From contig NZ_AUIG01000026.1 of the NCBI RefSeq assembly GCF_000423585.1, positions 1 to 64,000 of the forward strand: a stretch of 64,000 nucleotides of DNA, given 5' to 3'. Positions 16,728 through 25,855 of this stretch are shown here, piece by piece (positions within the stretch are counted from its first letter, which is position 1; each line of letters begins with the position of its first letter). A program made the position numbers and the translations under genes. Below the pieces are notes generated by a model. That model was not told the origin of the DNA and did not search any database. It was given only the letters and a program-made list of their open reading frames with translations. Source of the stretch: Salinimicrobium xinjiangense DSM 19287. Lineage in GTDB: Bacteria > Bacteroidota > Bacteroidia > Flavobacteriales > Flavobacteriaceae.

Positions 16728-17672
16728 ATGAAAAATAAGATCACGATAGTAATTCCTGTTTTTAATGATTGGAACTGTATTGAATCTCTGATGTATAATA
16801 TAAGTAAGACTCTGGCAAGTAGAGTTGATGCTATCCATTTGGTTGCTATAAACGACTGTTCTATTGAATTACCCTCAAAAACATTTAAGATCCCTGAAAA
16901 TATCTCTTATTCGCAAATTGATTTAGTTACAAATGTTGGACATCAAAGAGCTATCTTGATTGGACTATGTTATTGCTTTGAACAGCCAATTGATCCTGAT
17001 TATATAATTGTAATGGATTCTGACGGAGAAGATAATCCGAAATATATAAGTCATTTTCTGGACAAGGTCAATTCCTCCAGTAAAGACCAAATAATATTCG
17101 CTAAGAGGTCAAAACGTTCAGAAAGTTTAAAGTTTAGATTATTCTATGTTTTATACAAACTACTGTTCAGGCTATTAACAGGTTCATCAATTTCATTTGG
17201 AAATTTCAGTTGTGTTCCAAAATCATTATTATCTACAATATGTAATCATCCAAGTTTTTGGAATCATTATTCTGCATCCGTATTGAAATACAAGCTGCCA
17301 CATAGTCTTATATCGACCGAAAGGGGTAAGCGATATTCGGGGTTTTCGAAAATGAATTCCAGCAGCCTCATTCTTCATGGACTAAGTTCACTATCTGTAT
17401 ATATTGAGTCAATAATTATCCGGGTACTTAAGCTAAGTTTTATAGTCTTTCTACTCTTGATCCTTATTAGTATCCTTGTGGTATTTGTCAAGTACTTTTC
17501 TGGCTACGCGATTCCGGGATGGGCTACCAATGTATTTGGATTTATTCTCAATTTACTAATTACAGTAGTGCTGTTTAATCTACTCATCATCCTTACCCAC
17601 CTCAACAATCGAAATAAACCTATTTCCAAACCTCTAGATTTTTACAGATCTTATATTAAACAGAATCCATGA
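16728..17672 (+). CDS. GtrB/DPM1-like polyprenyl-phosphate glycosyltransferase (GT2)
   Basis: 314 residues. The N-terminal GT2 domain starts ITIVIPVFNDW; YIIVMDSDGEDNP holds the catalytic DxD-type acidic residues, and TNVGHQRAILIGL is a GtrB-like motif. Two hydrophobic helices follow at about residues 232-255 and 265-290. Such enzymes transfer a sugar to undecaprenyl phosphate on the cytosolic face, to be used outside by a GT-C enzyme. The gene two positions downstream is exactly such a membrane transferase candidate. Overlaps the next gene by 4 bp. Confidence 0.8.
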   Translation: MKNKITIVIPVFNDWNCIESLMYNISKTLASRVDAIHLVAINDCSIELPSKTFKIPENISYSQIDLVTNVGHQRAILIGLCYCFEQPIDPDYIIVMDSDGEDNPKYISHFLDKVNSSSKDQIIFAKRSKRSESLKFRLFYVLYKLLFRLLTGSSISFGNFSCVPKSLLSTICNHPSFWNHYSASVLKYKLPHSLISTERGKRYSGFSKMNSSSLILHGLSSLSVYIESIIIRVLKLSFIVFLLLILISILVVFVKYFSGYAIPGWATNVFGFILNLLITVVLFNLLIILTHLNNRNKPISKPLDFYRSYIKQNP

Positions 17673-18373
17673 ATGATTCCAAATATGTTGGTGACGAATT
17701 AACCGTATTTAAGGATGCTGTAAACTGGAAAAAGTATTGGTACAATTCAATCAGTAAATTTATAAAAGGGGATGTACTTGAAGTAGGTGCAGGAATAGGG
17801 ATAAATACGAATCTCATTCTACAAAATCAATTGGAGGTTAGGAGTATTGTATCTATTGAGCCAGATAAATCATTGGCAGATCAAATCTTAAATAATATCA
17901 CAGTAGATAATTCAAAAGTAACAGTCCTTAATCAATATTTGCATGATCTACCCACTGTTCAGAAATTCGACACCATTATTTACATTGATGTAATAGAACA
18001 TATAGAAGATGATTCCGGAGAACTTAATAAGGCTAAATTACACCTAAAGAAAGGGGGGCACTTAATTATTTTGGTTCCTGCATTTAATTTTTTATTTAGC
18101 TCTTTTGATGAGGCAGTTGGGCATTACAGAAGATATAACAGGAAAATGCTTGTCAATGCAATTCCCGATGAATTGAGTAAGTTAAAAATATTTTACCTTG
18201 ACTCTCTGGGAGTGTGCGCTTCTTTAGTGAATAAGTTTGTCTTGAAACAATCTTATCCCACAAAAAAACAAATTCTAAAGTACGACAGGATGATCGTGCC
18301 GATATCGAAGATTTTAGACCAGCTAATATTTCATTCACTTGGTAAATCATTAGTGGGGATATGGAAAAAATAA
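17669..18373 (+). CDS. SAM-dependent methyltransferase
   Basis: 234 residues. VLEVGAGIGINTNLIL near residue 36 is motif I, VSIEPDKSLA motif II, FDTIIYIDVIEHIEDD motif III and HLKKGGHLIILVPAFNFL the conserved Methyltransf_11/23 segment. It is sandwiched between a GtrB-like transferase and a membrane GT-C candidate, with overlaps of 4 and 13 bp. It may modify the polyprenyl-linked sugar or be a house companion of this cassette; the role is inferred. Confidence 0.8.
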   Translation: MNDSKYVGDELTVFKDAVNWKKYWYNSISKFIKGDVLEVGAGIGINTNLILQNQLEVRSIVSIEPDKSLADQILNNITVDNSKVTVLNQYLHDLPTVQKFDTIIYIDVIEHIEDDSGELNKAKLHLKKGGHLIILVPAFNFLFSSFDEAVGHYRRYNRKMLVNAIPDELSKLKIFYLDSLGVCASLVNKFVLKQSYPTKKQILKYDRMIVPISKILDQLIFHSLGKSLVGIWKK

Positions 18374-19863
18374 ATAGCGATTATATTTACTATTTGTTTA
18401 AAAAAACTTATTTCCTTGCCGTAATTGGAGTGGTTTTCCTGATAGGATTGTCTATCTTTTTTCAATCTGATTTGAGAGGAGTGGAATCCAATGTTATTTA
18501 TTCTATTCAATTGGCTGTAGAAAATAATGGATTACTATACAAATCTCCTGAAACACCTCCTTTTAATATAACCCAATACTCCCCATTATATTATATTACC
18601 AGCGATGCAGTCATTACTTCATTGCTAATTGAACCAGATGATTATTTTAAAATTCGAGTTGTCACGAGAATCATATCAGTGGTGTTATTGCTTTTATCTT
18701 TATTTGTTGTAAAGGACATCCTCCAACGCATTATTGGGGTTAAGAAAAGTACCAGTTTAATAATTGTATTAACTTATCTTTTAATAAGTTTTCCCTGGTT
18801 CAATATATCAAGGCCCGATGTTTTGATCCTGTTGTTTTTTACTTTGTCTATCCGAAGTATCCTGTTGTACCAAAAAAATGGGAACAAGAGGAATACAGCA
18901 ATTCTTTTAGGGGTTTTTATGGCACTGGGTATCCTGTCGAAACTAACCATGGGAATTTATATCATCGCCTTCGGATTTTATATGATAATTGCAAGAACAT
19001 GGAATTTGGCATTTTTTTCAGCTATTTCTTTTGTGGTGTCATTAATCTTAATGTGTGCATTAATTCAAATACTAGGTTACGACTTAACATATCTTTACGA
19101 GAATATATTTAAAGGTATCGATAATGGGACTTCCATTAATTCGGCCTGGGAGACATCCTACAGGCATTATTTCGCATACTTCGGCTGGTTTTCTTTAGCG
19201 TTCATCCTATTAAGTGTGATTTATTTGAAGAATTGGAAGTACTTAAAAACAAATACCAGCCTACTTTTTTTTATTACGATAAGCTATTCCATTGCTCTTT
19301 TCTCTTTTTTCTCGGCCCTTAAAGTTGGCTCGGCTATAAACTACTTTAATGAGTTATTACTATGCTTACTACTTTTTATGATTTCTTTTTTGGAAAGCCA
19401 CCATATAATTAAAAAGAAATTATACCTGATAGGCTTTATGTTTTTTGGGATTTTCATTGCAATCATTCATACTTTTAATTATGCACCACGATTAATAAAT
19501 AACTTTGTTCATTTGACTTCTGGCAATAACCAGGAGGGTGATATTCCGGAAATAATAGATTTTTTGAATTCAAACCTGGGGAACAGCTATTTTTATTCTC
19601 AGAACATAAATATTGCTCAGTCTTTTCCTCAAAAATCCGTATTATTTCCAACACCTATCCATGTTTTAACCTTCAAACGAGAGGTTTACGATTATTCTTT
19701 AGTGGAAAAATGGGCGAAACAAAATCTTAGGTTCATCATTGTTCATCCAAATAGAACGAATTTATATAGCATAGATATAAAAGAACATTATTCCCTGAAA
19801 ATTAAATACCGCAACTATCACTTATATGAATTAAATTCCTACAACAAAGATAAAAGCCATTAA
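18361..19863 (+). CDS. Polytopic membrane glycosyltransferase candidate (GT-C, ArnT/PMT-like)
   Basis: 500 residues with about 11 hydrophobic segments. The first periplasmic loop after the first helix holds the acidic residue expected in GT-C enzymes (FFQSDLRGVESNVIYSI), followed by NITQYSPLYY. A soluble C-terminal part (about 400-500) ends the protein. The architecture fits GT39/GT83-type enzymes that use polyprenyl-phosphate sugars outside the inner membrane. It is translationally coupled to the upstream methyltransferase and GtrB-like gene, so the three probably form a glycan-decoration cassette. Confidence 0.65.
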   Translation: MEKINSDYIYYLFKKTYFLAVIGVVFLIGLSIFFQSDLRGVESNVIYSIQLAVENNGLLYKSPETPPFNITQYSPLYYITSDAVITSLLIEPDDYFKIRVVTRIISVVLLLLSLFVVKDILQRIIGVKKSTSLIIVLTYLLISFPWFNISRPDVLILLFFTLSIRSILLYQKNGNKRNTAILLGVFMALGILSKLTMGIYIIAFGFYMIIARTWNLAFFSAISFVVSLILMCALIQILGYDLTYLYENIFKGIDNGTSINSAWETSYRHYFAYFGWFSLAFILLSVIYLKNWKYLKTNTSLLFFITISYSIALFSFFSALKVGSAINYFNELLLCLLLFMISFLESHHIIKKKLYLIGFMFFGIFIAIIHTFNYAPRLINNFVHLTSGNNQEGDIPEIIDFLNSNLGNSYFYSQNINIAQSFPQKSVLFPTPIHVLTFKREVYDYSLVEKWAKQNLRFIIVHPNRTNLYSIDIKEHYSLKIKYRNYHLYELNSYNKDKSH

Positions 19864-19894
19864 AATAGCGTTTTTTCAAAGCCTTACGTCATAC

Positions 19895-19923
19895 TTGCAA
19901 ACATTTCAATTTATTCATATTTG
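19895..19923 (+). promoter_or_regulatory. Candidate promoter for second wzm-wzt
   Basis: TTG at 19895-19897 and CATATTTG at 19916-19923 are 18 bp apart. That is one mismatch from the Bacteroidota TTG-N19-TAnnTTTG pattern. It leaves about 50 nt before the ATG at 19978. Confidence 0.5.
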
Positions 19924-19977
19924 TTTTGAGAGACAACAACAAAACTTTTACCTTCGGACTTTTAATAAATGTTTTAA

Positions 19978-20838
19978 ATGACAGAAAATGAAGAGGGTTG
20001 GCTCTATGAGATTTCTCCAAAACGCAAATTGATTGATCTTAATTTTGGAGAAATATGGCGCTACAGGGATCTGCTGATGCTGTTCGTGAAACGAAATATT
20101 ATTACGGTCTATAAGCAGACGATTCTTGGTCCTTTATGGTATTTCATTCAGCCAATATTTACCGCTATAACCTTTACCCTTGTTTTTAATAAAATTGCCA
20201 ATATTCCCACTGGGGAAATTCCTCCATTCCTGTTTAATCTTACAGGTATAACTGCGTGGAATTATTTTGCTCAATGTTTAACAGGCACTTCTAATACTTT
20301 TAAATCAAACGCAGGTATTTTTGGAAAAGTGTATTTCCCCAGGGTTATAATGCCTATTTCCAATGTAATTACAAATCTTTTTAAATTCGGGATCCAGATA
20401 GGGATTTTGCTCTTCGCTTATTTTTATATCCTTTGGACCGGTATAGAAATAAAACCCAATATCAATTTATTGCTTTTTCCAGTATACATTGTTATGATGG
20501 CGTTAATGGGTTTAGGGCTTGGAATGATAATCTCTGCTTTTACAACTAAATATCGGGATCTTTCAATTCTGGTAGGTTTCGCTACTTCTTTATTGATATA
20601 TATATCTGCTGTACCCTATCCATTGGCAGAAGTAGAAAAAGAAATGCCCGAATATGCCTGGATAGTTCAATATAATCCGTTAACACATATTATTGAAGGT
20701 TTCAGGTATATGATCCTGGATACCGGTATCTTTACCTGGGGTTCATTTTTCTATACCCTAGCCATTTCATTAATTCTGTTTTTCGCGGGTCTGATTACCT
20801 TCAACAGAACTGAAAAGAATTTCATTGATACTGTTTAA
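19978..20838 (+). CDS. wzm: Polysaccharide ABC transporter permease (Wzm-like), second copy
   Basis: 286 residues, ABC2_membrane type. The N-terminal FVKRNIITVYKQTILGPLWY is the family signature before the first span. Six spans are predicted, with YNPLTHIIEGFRYMILDTG in the last loop. It is a distant paralogue of the permease at 11356-12213: topology and motif order agree, sequence is clearly diverged. It has its own upstream promoter candidate, and the ATPase follows after 32 bp. Confidence 0.92.
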   Translation: MTENEEGWLYEISPKRKLIDLNFGEIWRYRDLLMLFVKRNIITVYKQTILGPLWYFIQPIFTAITFTLVFNKIANIPTGEIPPFLFNLTGITAWNYFAQCLTGTSNTFKSNAGIFGKVYFPRVIMPISNVITNLFKFGIQIGILLFAYFYILWTGIEIKPNINLLLFPVYIVMMALMGLGLGMIISAFTTKYRDLSILVGFATSLLIYISAVPYPLAEVEKEMPEYAWIVQYNPLTHIIEGFRYMILDTGIFTWGSFFYTLAISLILFFAGLITFNRTEKNFIDTV

Positions 20839-20870
20839 TACCCATTGCTAAGAATGGATAATTTTATAAG

Positions 20871-22157
20871 ATGAGGACTATTTTAACAGCTCAGAATATA
20901 TCAAAACAATATAGACTCGGACTGGTGGGGACAGGAAGTTTAAAACATGACCTCAACCGATGGTGGCATATGATTAAGGGAAAGGAAGATCCCTATCTTA
21001 AAATGGGGGCAACGAATTACCGGGACAAAAAAGCTGTAGAAGATTATGTTTGGGCACTAAAAGATATAAATTTTGAAGTAAAAGAAGGAGAGGTTTTAGG
21101 TTTGATTGGTCAGAATGGAGCCGGTAAGTCAACTTTATTAAAAATTTTGTCCCGGGTAACTTCCCCAACCACCGGCAATATTAAAACGAGAGGGCGCATT
21201 GCATCTCTCCTGGAGGTAGGAACAGGATTTCATGGGGAGCTCACCGGCAGGGAAAATATCTACATGAATGGAGCGGTGCTGGGAATGACCAAGGCAGAAA
21301 TAAATAGAAAGCTTGATGAAATTATTGATTTTTCCGGCTGTGAGATGTATATAGATACCCCAATTAAAAGGTATAGTAGCGGGATGACTGTTCGACTAGG
21401 GTTTGCTGTGGCAGCCCATCTCGAACCTGAGATCTTGGTAGTTGATGAGGTTTTGGCAGTAGGAGATGCAGAATTTCAGAAAAAAGCCATTGGAAAAATG
21501 CAGGATCTTTCTCATGGACAGGGGAGAACTGTACTTTTTGTAAGCCATAATATGGCCAGTATTCAAAGCTTATGCACGAGAACAATTGTTATGGACAAGG
21601 GGGTAATTAATTTTAAGGGTGATACAAATGATGCAATAAATTTTTATTTAAATAATAAAAATTCTTTCATTACTAAAAATTTTCAGGATAGACAAGATCG
21701 CGAAGGAAATGGGAAATTGGAATTTATTGATTATTCAATTACTGATCACAGGAATAATAGGCTTACTTCCTTAATTAGTGGACAGAAAGTAATTTTTAAA
21801 TTTAAGTGTAGAGTGAAAAGAAAAAATCTTGAAAATCTTAAAGTTTCATTTACTGTATATAAAAAAAATGGAGAATTATTGGCTACGTTTATGTCTCAGC
21901 TTACCAATGAATCGTTCAGTTTAAATGATTCAGACGAAATTATCTTTGGATGTGTAATAGAGAAACTACCTTTTATGGGAGGAGAGTACAACTGTAGTGT
22001 TATAGTATGGGAAAATGAAAATATTGCTGATTGGTTGCAAAATGCCTTCAATATTGAAGTAATTGATGGAGATTTTTTTGGTACAGGTAAAACTGTTCCG
22101 AAAAGTCATGTTAGTGTCTTAGTAAGTCATCATTGGTATTTGCCATCCAATTTTTAA
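20871..22157 (+). CDS. wzt: Polysaccharide ABC transporter ATPase (Wzt-like), second copy
   Basis: 428 residues. Walker A GQNGAGKST near residue 80, signature RYSSGMTVRLGFA near 166, Walker B ILVVDEVLAVGD near 187, FVSHNMASIQ H-loop. The N-terminus carries a long insertion (KHDLNRWWHMIKGKEDPYLK) typical of this exporter class. The region from about 265 on is a beta-rich Wzt-type C-terminal domain ending in VSHHWYLPSNF. That domain differs from the first ATPase, so each pair may recognise a different glycan end. An 11-bp gap leads to a methyltransferase, so the following gene block may start from this operon. Confidence 0.92.
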   Translation: MRTILTAQNISKQYRLGLVGTGSLKHDLNRWWHMIKGKEDPYLKMGATNYRDKKAVEDYVWALKDINFEVKEGEVLGLIGQNGAGKSTLLKILSRVTSPTTGNIKTRGRIASLLEVGTGFHGELTGRENIYMNGAVLGMTKAEINRKLDEIIDFSGCEMYIDTPIKRYSSGMTVRLGFAVAAHLEPEILVVDEVLAVGDAEFQKKAIGKMQDLSHGQGRTVLFVSHNMASIQSLCTRTIVMDKGVINFKGDTNDAINFYLNNKNSFITKNFQDRQDREGNGKLEFIDYSITDHRNNRLTSLISGQKVIFKFKCRVKRKNLENLKVSFTVYKKNGELLATFMSQLTNESFSLNDSDEIIFGCVIEKLPFMGGEYNCSVIVWENENIADWLQNAFNIEVIDGDFFGTGKTVPKSHVSVLVSHHWYLPSNF

Positions 22158-22167
22158 TAGATTTTCG

Positions 22168-22815
22168 ATGAAAGGGAGAATTAATAAATTGCTTGAAAAA
22201 GCTAGACGTAAAGTTCAAAGATTATACAAAAAGTATAAAGAGAAATATGAGTTTCTTAAATATAAAAACCATGTTAAACGTACGCAAAAATTAAACGTTG
22301 GTTCTGGTTACACCGAGTTTGATGAAAGTTGGTTTTCATGCGATAAAAATATTTTGGATATTTCAAAGAAGAATAGTTGGAGCAAGTTATTAGGTAATTT
22401 AAAAGTTGAGAACATATTTGCTGAACATGTATGGGAGCATTTGACGGAAGAAGAAGCTAGTGCTGCTAACGAAAATTGTTATTCTTTCTTAAGAAGAAAA
22501 GGTAAACTTAGAATCGCAGTGCCTGACGGATTTCATCCTTCAAAAGAATATATAGAATATGTAAAACCTAATGGTAACGGAATTGGCTCTGAAGACCATA
22601 AAATTTTATATAATTATCAAACTCTTTCTTTTAAGCTTCAGGAAGTAGGATTTGAGGTTTATTTGTTAGAATATTGGGACGAGAAAGGAAATTTTCATTC
22701 CAAAAATTGGGATATTAAAGATGGTAAAGTAAAGCGTTCTAAACAATTTGATGAAAGAAATAAGAACGGAAAGCTAAATTATACATCTTTAATTGTTGAT
22801 GCTGTTAAAAAATGA
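22168..22815 (+). CDS. Predicted SAM-dependent methyltransferase (short class)
   Basis: 215 residues. KLNVGSGYTEFDESWFSCD is the SAM-binding start of this class, IFAEHVWEHLTEEEA is its motif III, and GKLRIAVPDGFHPSKEYIEY the conserved P-D-G segment. A basic N-terminal 40 residues with KARRKVQRLYKKYKEKYEFL precede it. These proteins are frequent in glycan clusters. It overlaps the next gene by 4 bp. Confidence 0.8.
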   Translation: MKGRINKLLEKARRKVQRLYKKYKEKYEFLKYKNHVKRTQKLNVGSGYTEFDESWFSCDKNILDISKKNSWSKLLGNLKVENIFAEHVWEHLTEEEASAANENCYSFLRRKGKLRIAVPDGFHPSKEYIEYVKPNGNGIGSEDHKILYNYQTLSFKLQEVGFEVYLLEYWDEKGNFHSKNWDIKDGKVKRSKQFDERNKNGKLNYTSLIVDAVKK

Positions 22816-24509
22816 ATTTAGCTCCTATAATATTATTTGTTTATAAGCGGCCATGGCATACCAGGCAGGTACTTGAATCTTTAAAATCCAATACACTGGC
22901 CGGGGACAGCAAACTTTATATTTTTAGTGATGGCCCCCAACAAAATGCCGATCATAATGAGATTTCCGGGATTCATGAAGTTCGGGAGTTAATACGTGAA
23001 GAAAAATGGTGTGGAGAAGTAGAGATTATTGAAAGAGACCGGAATTTAGGATTGGCTCAATCTGTCATAACGGGTGTATCTGAAATTATCTCTGAATATG
23101 GTAAAGTAATTGTACTTGAAGATGACCTGATTGGAGGTAGGTATTTTCTGGAGTTTCTAAACGACGGTTTAAATAAATATGAAAGCCAGAAGGAAGTTTT
23201 TGGAATTTCAGGATATAAATTCCATTCTGCTAACAAAATCCAGAAATCCACATTTTTTTTGCCTGTAATGAGTTCCTGGGGGTATGGAACCTGGGCAGAC
23301 AGATGGAATAAGATTAATTTTGATGCTAAAGCATTACTGGCAGAAATAAATTCAAGAGAAACTGGTAAAGAACTTGACTTTGGGAATATTTCCTTTTATG
23401 ATATGTTGCGGGATCAGGTAAAAGGCAAGATTGATTCCTGGGCGATTTGCTTTTATGCTTCCATGTTTTTAAAAAAAGGTGTTTTTCTTTTCCCCAATAC
23501 CTCGTTGCTCAGAAATATTGGCTTCGATGGTACCGGGATCCATTCCGGCTCTTCAATACCTTCCCATTATAATAGCTCTGAGAAACCTGATGAAAAAATA
23601 GAGGTTAAAAGAAAAGCAGTTATCCTGGAAAGGGATATAGTAGAAAATATTAAGAAAGGTACTTATCATTCTGAAGTAAAAAGGAATGGGGGGATCATGG
23701 GATTTTTGAAACGAAGAATGCCCCCGGAATTTATTCAGTTCGCCCGCCGGAAATTAAATCGTGATATTAAGCATCCTAAGAACGTATACCAATTTCCCCG
23801 CTATACAAAGACTAAGAAGCAGGTTTTAGGGAAGGAGTTTGATATACCCGATCTGGCTTCATTCAATTTTATGTATAGGGAGATCTTCGTACATGAAATC
23901 TATAAGTTTTATACAGGAAAGAAAGCCCCATATATAATTGACGGGGGAGCCAACATAGGTCTTTCTACCACTTATTTCAAAAAACTATATCCTCATTCAA
24001 AAATAATTGCCTTTGAACCTGATCCTGAAATTTTTGAATTTCTTAGGGTAAATATTGACAAATTCAATTATAAAGAAGTAAACCTGGTCAACAAAGGTTT
24101 ATGGGATATGGAAGGAGAATTGGATTTCTGGTCTGAAGGAGCAGATGGCGGACTATTAACAAAGGTCGATAGTGCGAATAAGGCTTCTGTCAAAATAGAA
24201 ACAGTTTCTTTAAAGAGATTTCTAAACCAGGAAGTAGATTTGTTGAAATTAGATATAGAGGGGGCCGAAACAGTAGTGCTAAGGGATATACAACATAATC
24301 TGGATAAAGTGAAGCGTATATTCATTGAGTACCATTCCTTTAAGGATAAACCCCAGAATTTAGATGAAGTTTTAAATATTTTGATCTCTGCAGGATTCAG
24401 ACTTCATATTAACTCACCGGGTATTTCGAGCAAATCTCCTTTTGTGAAATTGAACACCTATAATAATATGGATATGCAATTAAATATTTATGCTTTCAAA
24501 ATATATTGA
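22812..24509 (+). CDS. Fusion: GNT-I-like glycosyltransferase + FkbM methyltransferase
   Basis: 565 residues in two parts. Residues 1 to about 290 look like a GT-A transferase of the GNT-I-like group: APIILFVYKRPWHTRQVL, YIFSDGPQ, IVLEDDLIGGRYFLEFLN (acidic EDD) and SSWGYGTWADRW. From about 374 the FkbM methyltransferase domain begins with IIDGGANIGLSTTYF, then IIAFEPDPEIFEFLR, KLDIEGAE and IEYHSF. Between lies a basic linker. The reading frame is continuous across the join, so one polypeptide could add a sugar and methylate it. Overlaps both neighbours by 4 bp. Confidence 0.82.
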   Translation: MNLAPIILFVYKRPWHTRQVLESLKSNTLAGDSKLYIFSDGPQQNADHNEISGIHEVRELIREEKWCGEVEIIERDRNLGLAQSVITGVSEIISEYGKVIVLEDDLIGGRYFLEFLNDGLNKYESQKEVFGISGYKFHSANKIQKSTFFLPVMSSWGYGTWADRWNKINFDAKALLAEINSRETGKELDFGNISFYDMLRDQVKGKIDSWAICFYASMFLKKGVFLFPNTSLLRNIGFDGTGIHSGSSIPSHYNSSEKPDEKIEVKRKAVILERDIVENIKKGTYHSEVKRNGGIMGFLKRRMPPEFIQFARRKLNRDIKHPKNVYQFPRYTKTKKQVLGKEFDIPDLASFNFMYREIFVHEIYKFYTGKKAPYIIDGGANIGLSTTYFKKLYPHSKIIAFEPDPEIFEFLRVNIDKFNYKEVNLVNKGLWDMEGELDFWSEGADGGLLTKVDSANKASVKIETVSLKRFLNQEVDLLKLDIEGAETVVLRDIQHNLDKVKRIFIEYHSFKDKPQNLDEVLNILISAGFRLHINSPGISSKSPFVKLNTYNNMDMQLNIYAFKIY

Positions 24510-25792
24510 AATTGAAAATCTTACTTGTAAATACATTCGACAAGGGTGGAGCAGCCAATTCATGTAAAAGGTTACATCTTGCTCTACTGAATGGGGGTGT
24601 GCATTCTAAAGTTCTATTAAAACATAAGCAGCACAACTGGCCGGAAAGCTACGAGTTTGACCAAATTGAGCCAAAATTCTCCTTAAAGCATAAGATTAAA
24701 AGAAAAATAAGAAGACTGGCGCAGGAATTAAAGATATATAAGCCTGGTAAAGTTATGGATCATAACGCCGAATTTTTACAGAGCAGACCCAAAAGACTGG
24801 AAATGTTTAGCTTTCCTGAAACCCGATTTGATATAACAAATTCACCCTTATACAAAGAAGCTGATATTATAAACCTTCACTGGGTTGCTCAGTTTCTCGA
24901 TTTCAAGTCATTCTTTAAAAAGAACAAAAAGCCGGTAGTTTGGACACTTCACGATATGAATCCCATTAGTGGAGGTGAACATTATGAAGAAGAATTTTAT
25001 GGCATTAATGATTCAGGACTTCCTTTAAAAAGAAAATATTCAGAAGAAGAATTGCGTGTTATAAATAAAAATGTTGAATACAAAAAAAAGGTAGTATCGC
25101 TGGTAGAGAATTTAACTTTAGTCGCTCCATCAAAATGGTTGGCCGAAAAGGCGAGAAAAAGTGAGATCTTTAAGGGGAGGCCAGTTTATCATATTCCCTA
25201 TGGTTTAGATCAAGATATTTTTTCCCCTAAAGATAAAATTGCTTCAAGAAATAAGTTAAACATTCCATTAAATAAGAAAGTAATTTTATTTGTTGCAGAT
25301 TCAATTAAGAATAACAGAAAGGGTTTTATCTTTCTCATAAAAGCACTAACAAAATTAAATAGAGCTGATGTAGTTCTTTGTGCGGTGGGAAGCCATTCAG
25401 AGACATTACTGGATTTAAATTACATTGCGTTAGGAGAAATACAAGATGAGAAGGAAATGAGTTATGCATATTCAGCTGCCGATGTATTTGTTATTCCCTC
25501 TTTAATGGATAATTTGCCCAATACAGTTTTGGAATCTATTATGTGCGGTACGCCGGTTGTGGGATTCCCGGTAGGAGGTATTCCTGAAATAATTGAGGAA
25601 GGGATTAATGGTATGGTAACCCCAGAAATTAGTGCTTCGTCTCTTTCCCAAACTTTAAATGATTTTTTAAATTCCCTTGAAATCTTTGATCCAACAATGA
25701 TCAGGCAACAAGCAGTTAAAAAATATGGACTCCAAGTTCAGGCGAACAATTATATTAATCTTTTCCAGGAAATTTTAGAAAACACCAAATAA
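24506..25792 (+). CDS. GT4-family glycosyltransferase
   Basis: 428 residues, GT-B fold. The N-terminal LLVNTFDKGGAANSCKRLH is the acceptor-side glycine loop seen in many wcaC-like transferases; INLHWVAQFLDF and VWTLHDMNPISGGEHY are typical of that subgroup. Donor site: VLESIMCGTPVVGFPVGG, with the E-x7-type acid. TTG start overlapping the fusion gene by 4 bp. Retaining transferase expected; donor unknown. Confidence 0.88.
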   Translation: MKLKILLVNTFDKGGAANSCKRLHLALLNGGVHSKVLLKHKQHNWPESYEFDQIEPKFSLKHKIKRKIRRLAQELKIYKPGKVMDHNAEFLQSRPKRLEMFSFPETRFDITNSPLYKEADIINLHWVAQFLDFKSFFKKNKKPVVWTLHDMNPISGGEHYEEEFYGINDSGLPLKRKYSEEELRVINKNVEYKKKVVSLVENLTLVAPSKWLAEKARKSEIFKGRPVYHIPYGLDQDIFSPKDKIASRNKLNIPLNKKVILFVADSIKNNRKGFIFLIKALTKLNRADVVLCAVGSHSETLLDLNYIALGEIQDEKEMSYAYSAADVFVIPSLMDNLPNTVLESIMCGTPVVGFPVGGIPEIIEEGINGMVTPEISASSLSQTLNDFLNSLEIFDPTMIRQQAVKKYGLQVQANNYINLFQEILENTK

Positions 25793-25855
25793 TAGTATTC
25801 AGTTATATTATTAAAGCAAAGTCACATTTTTTGCGGTGGCTATAAAAATATAATA

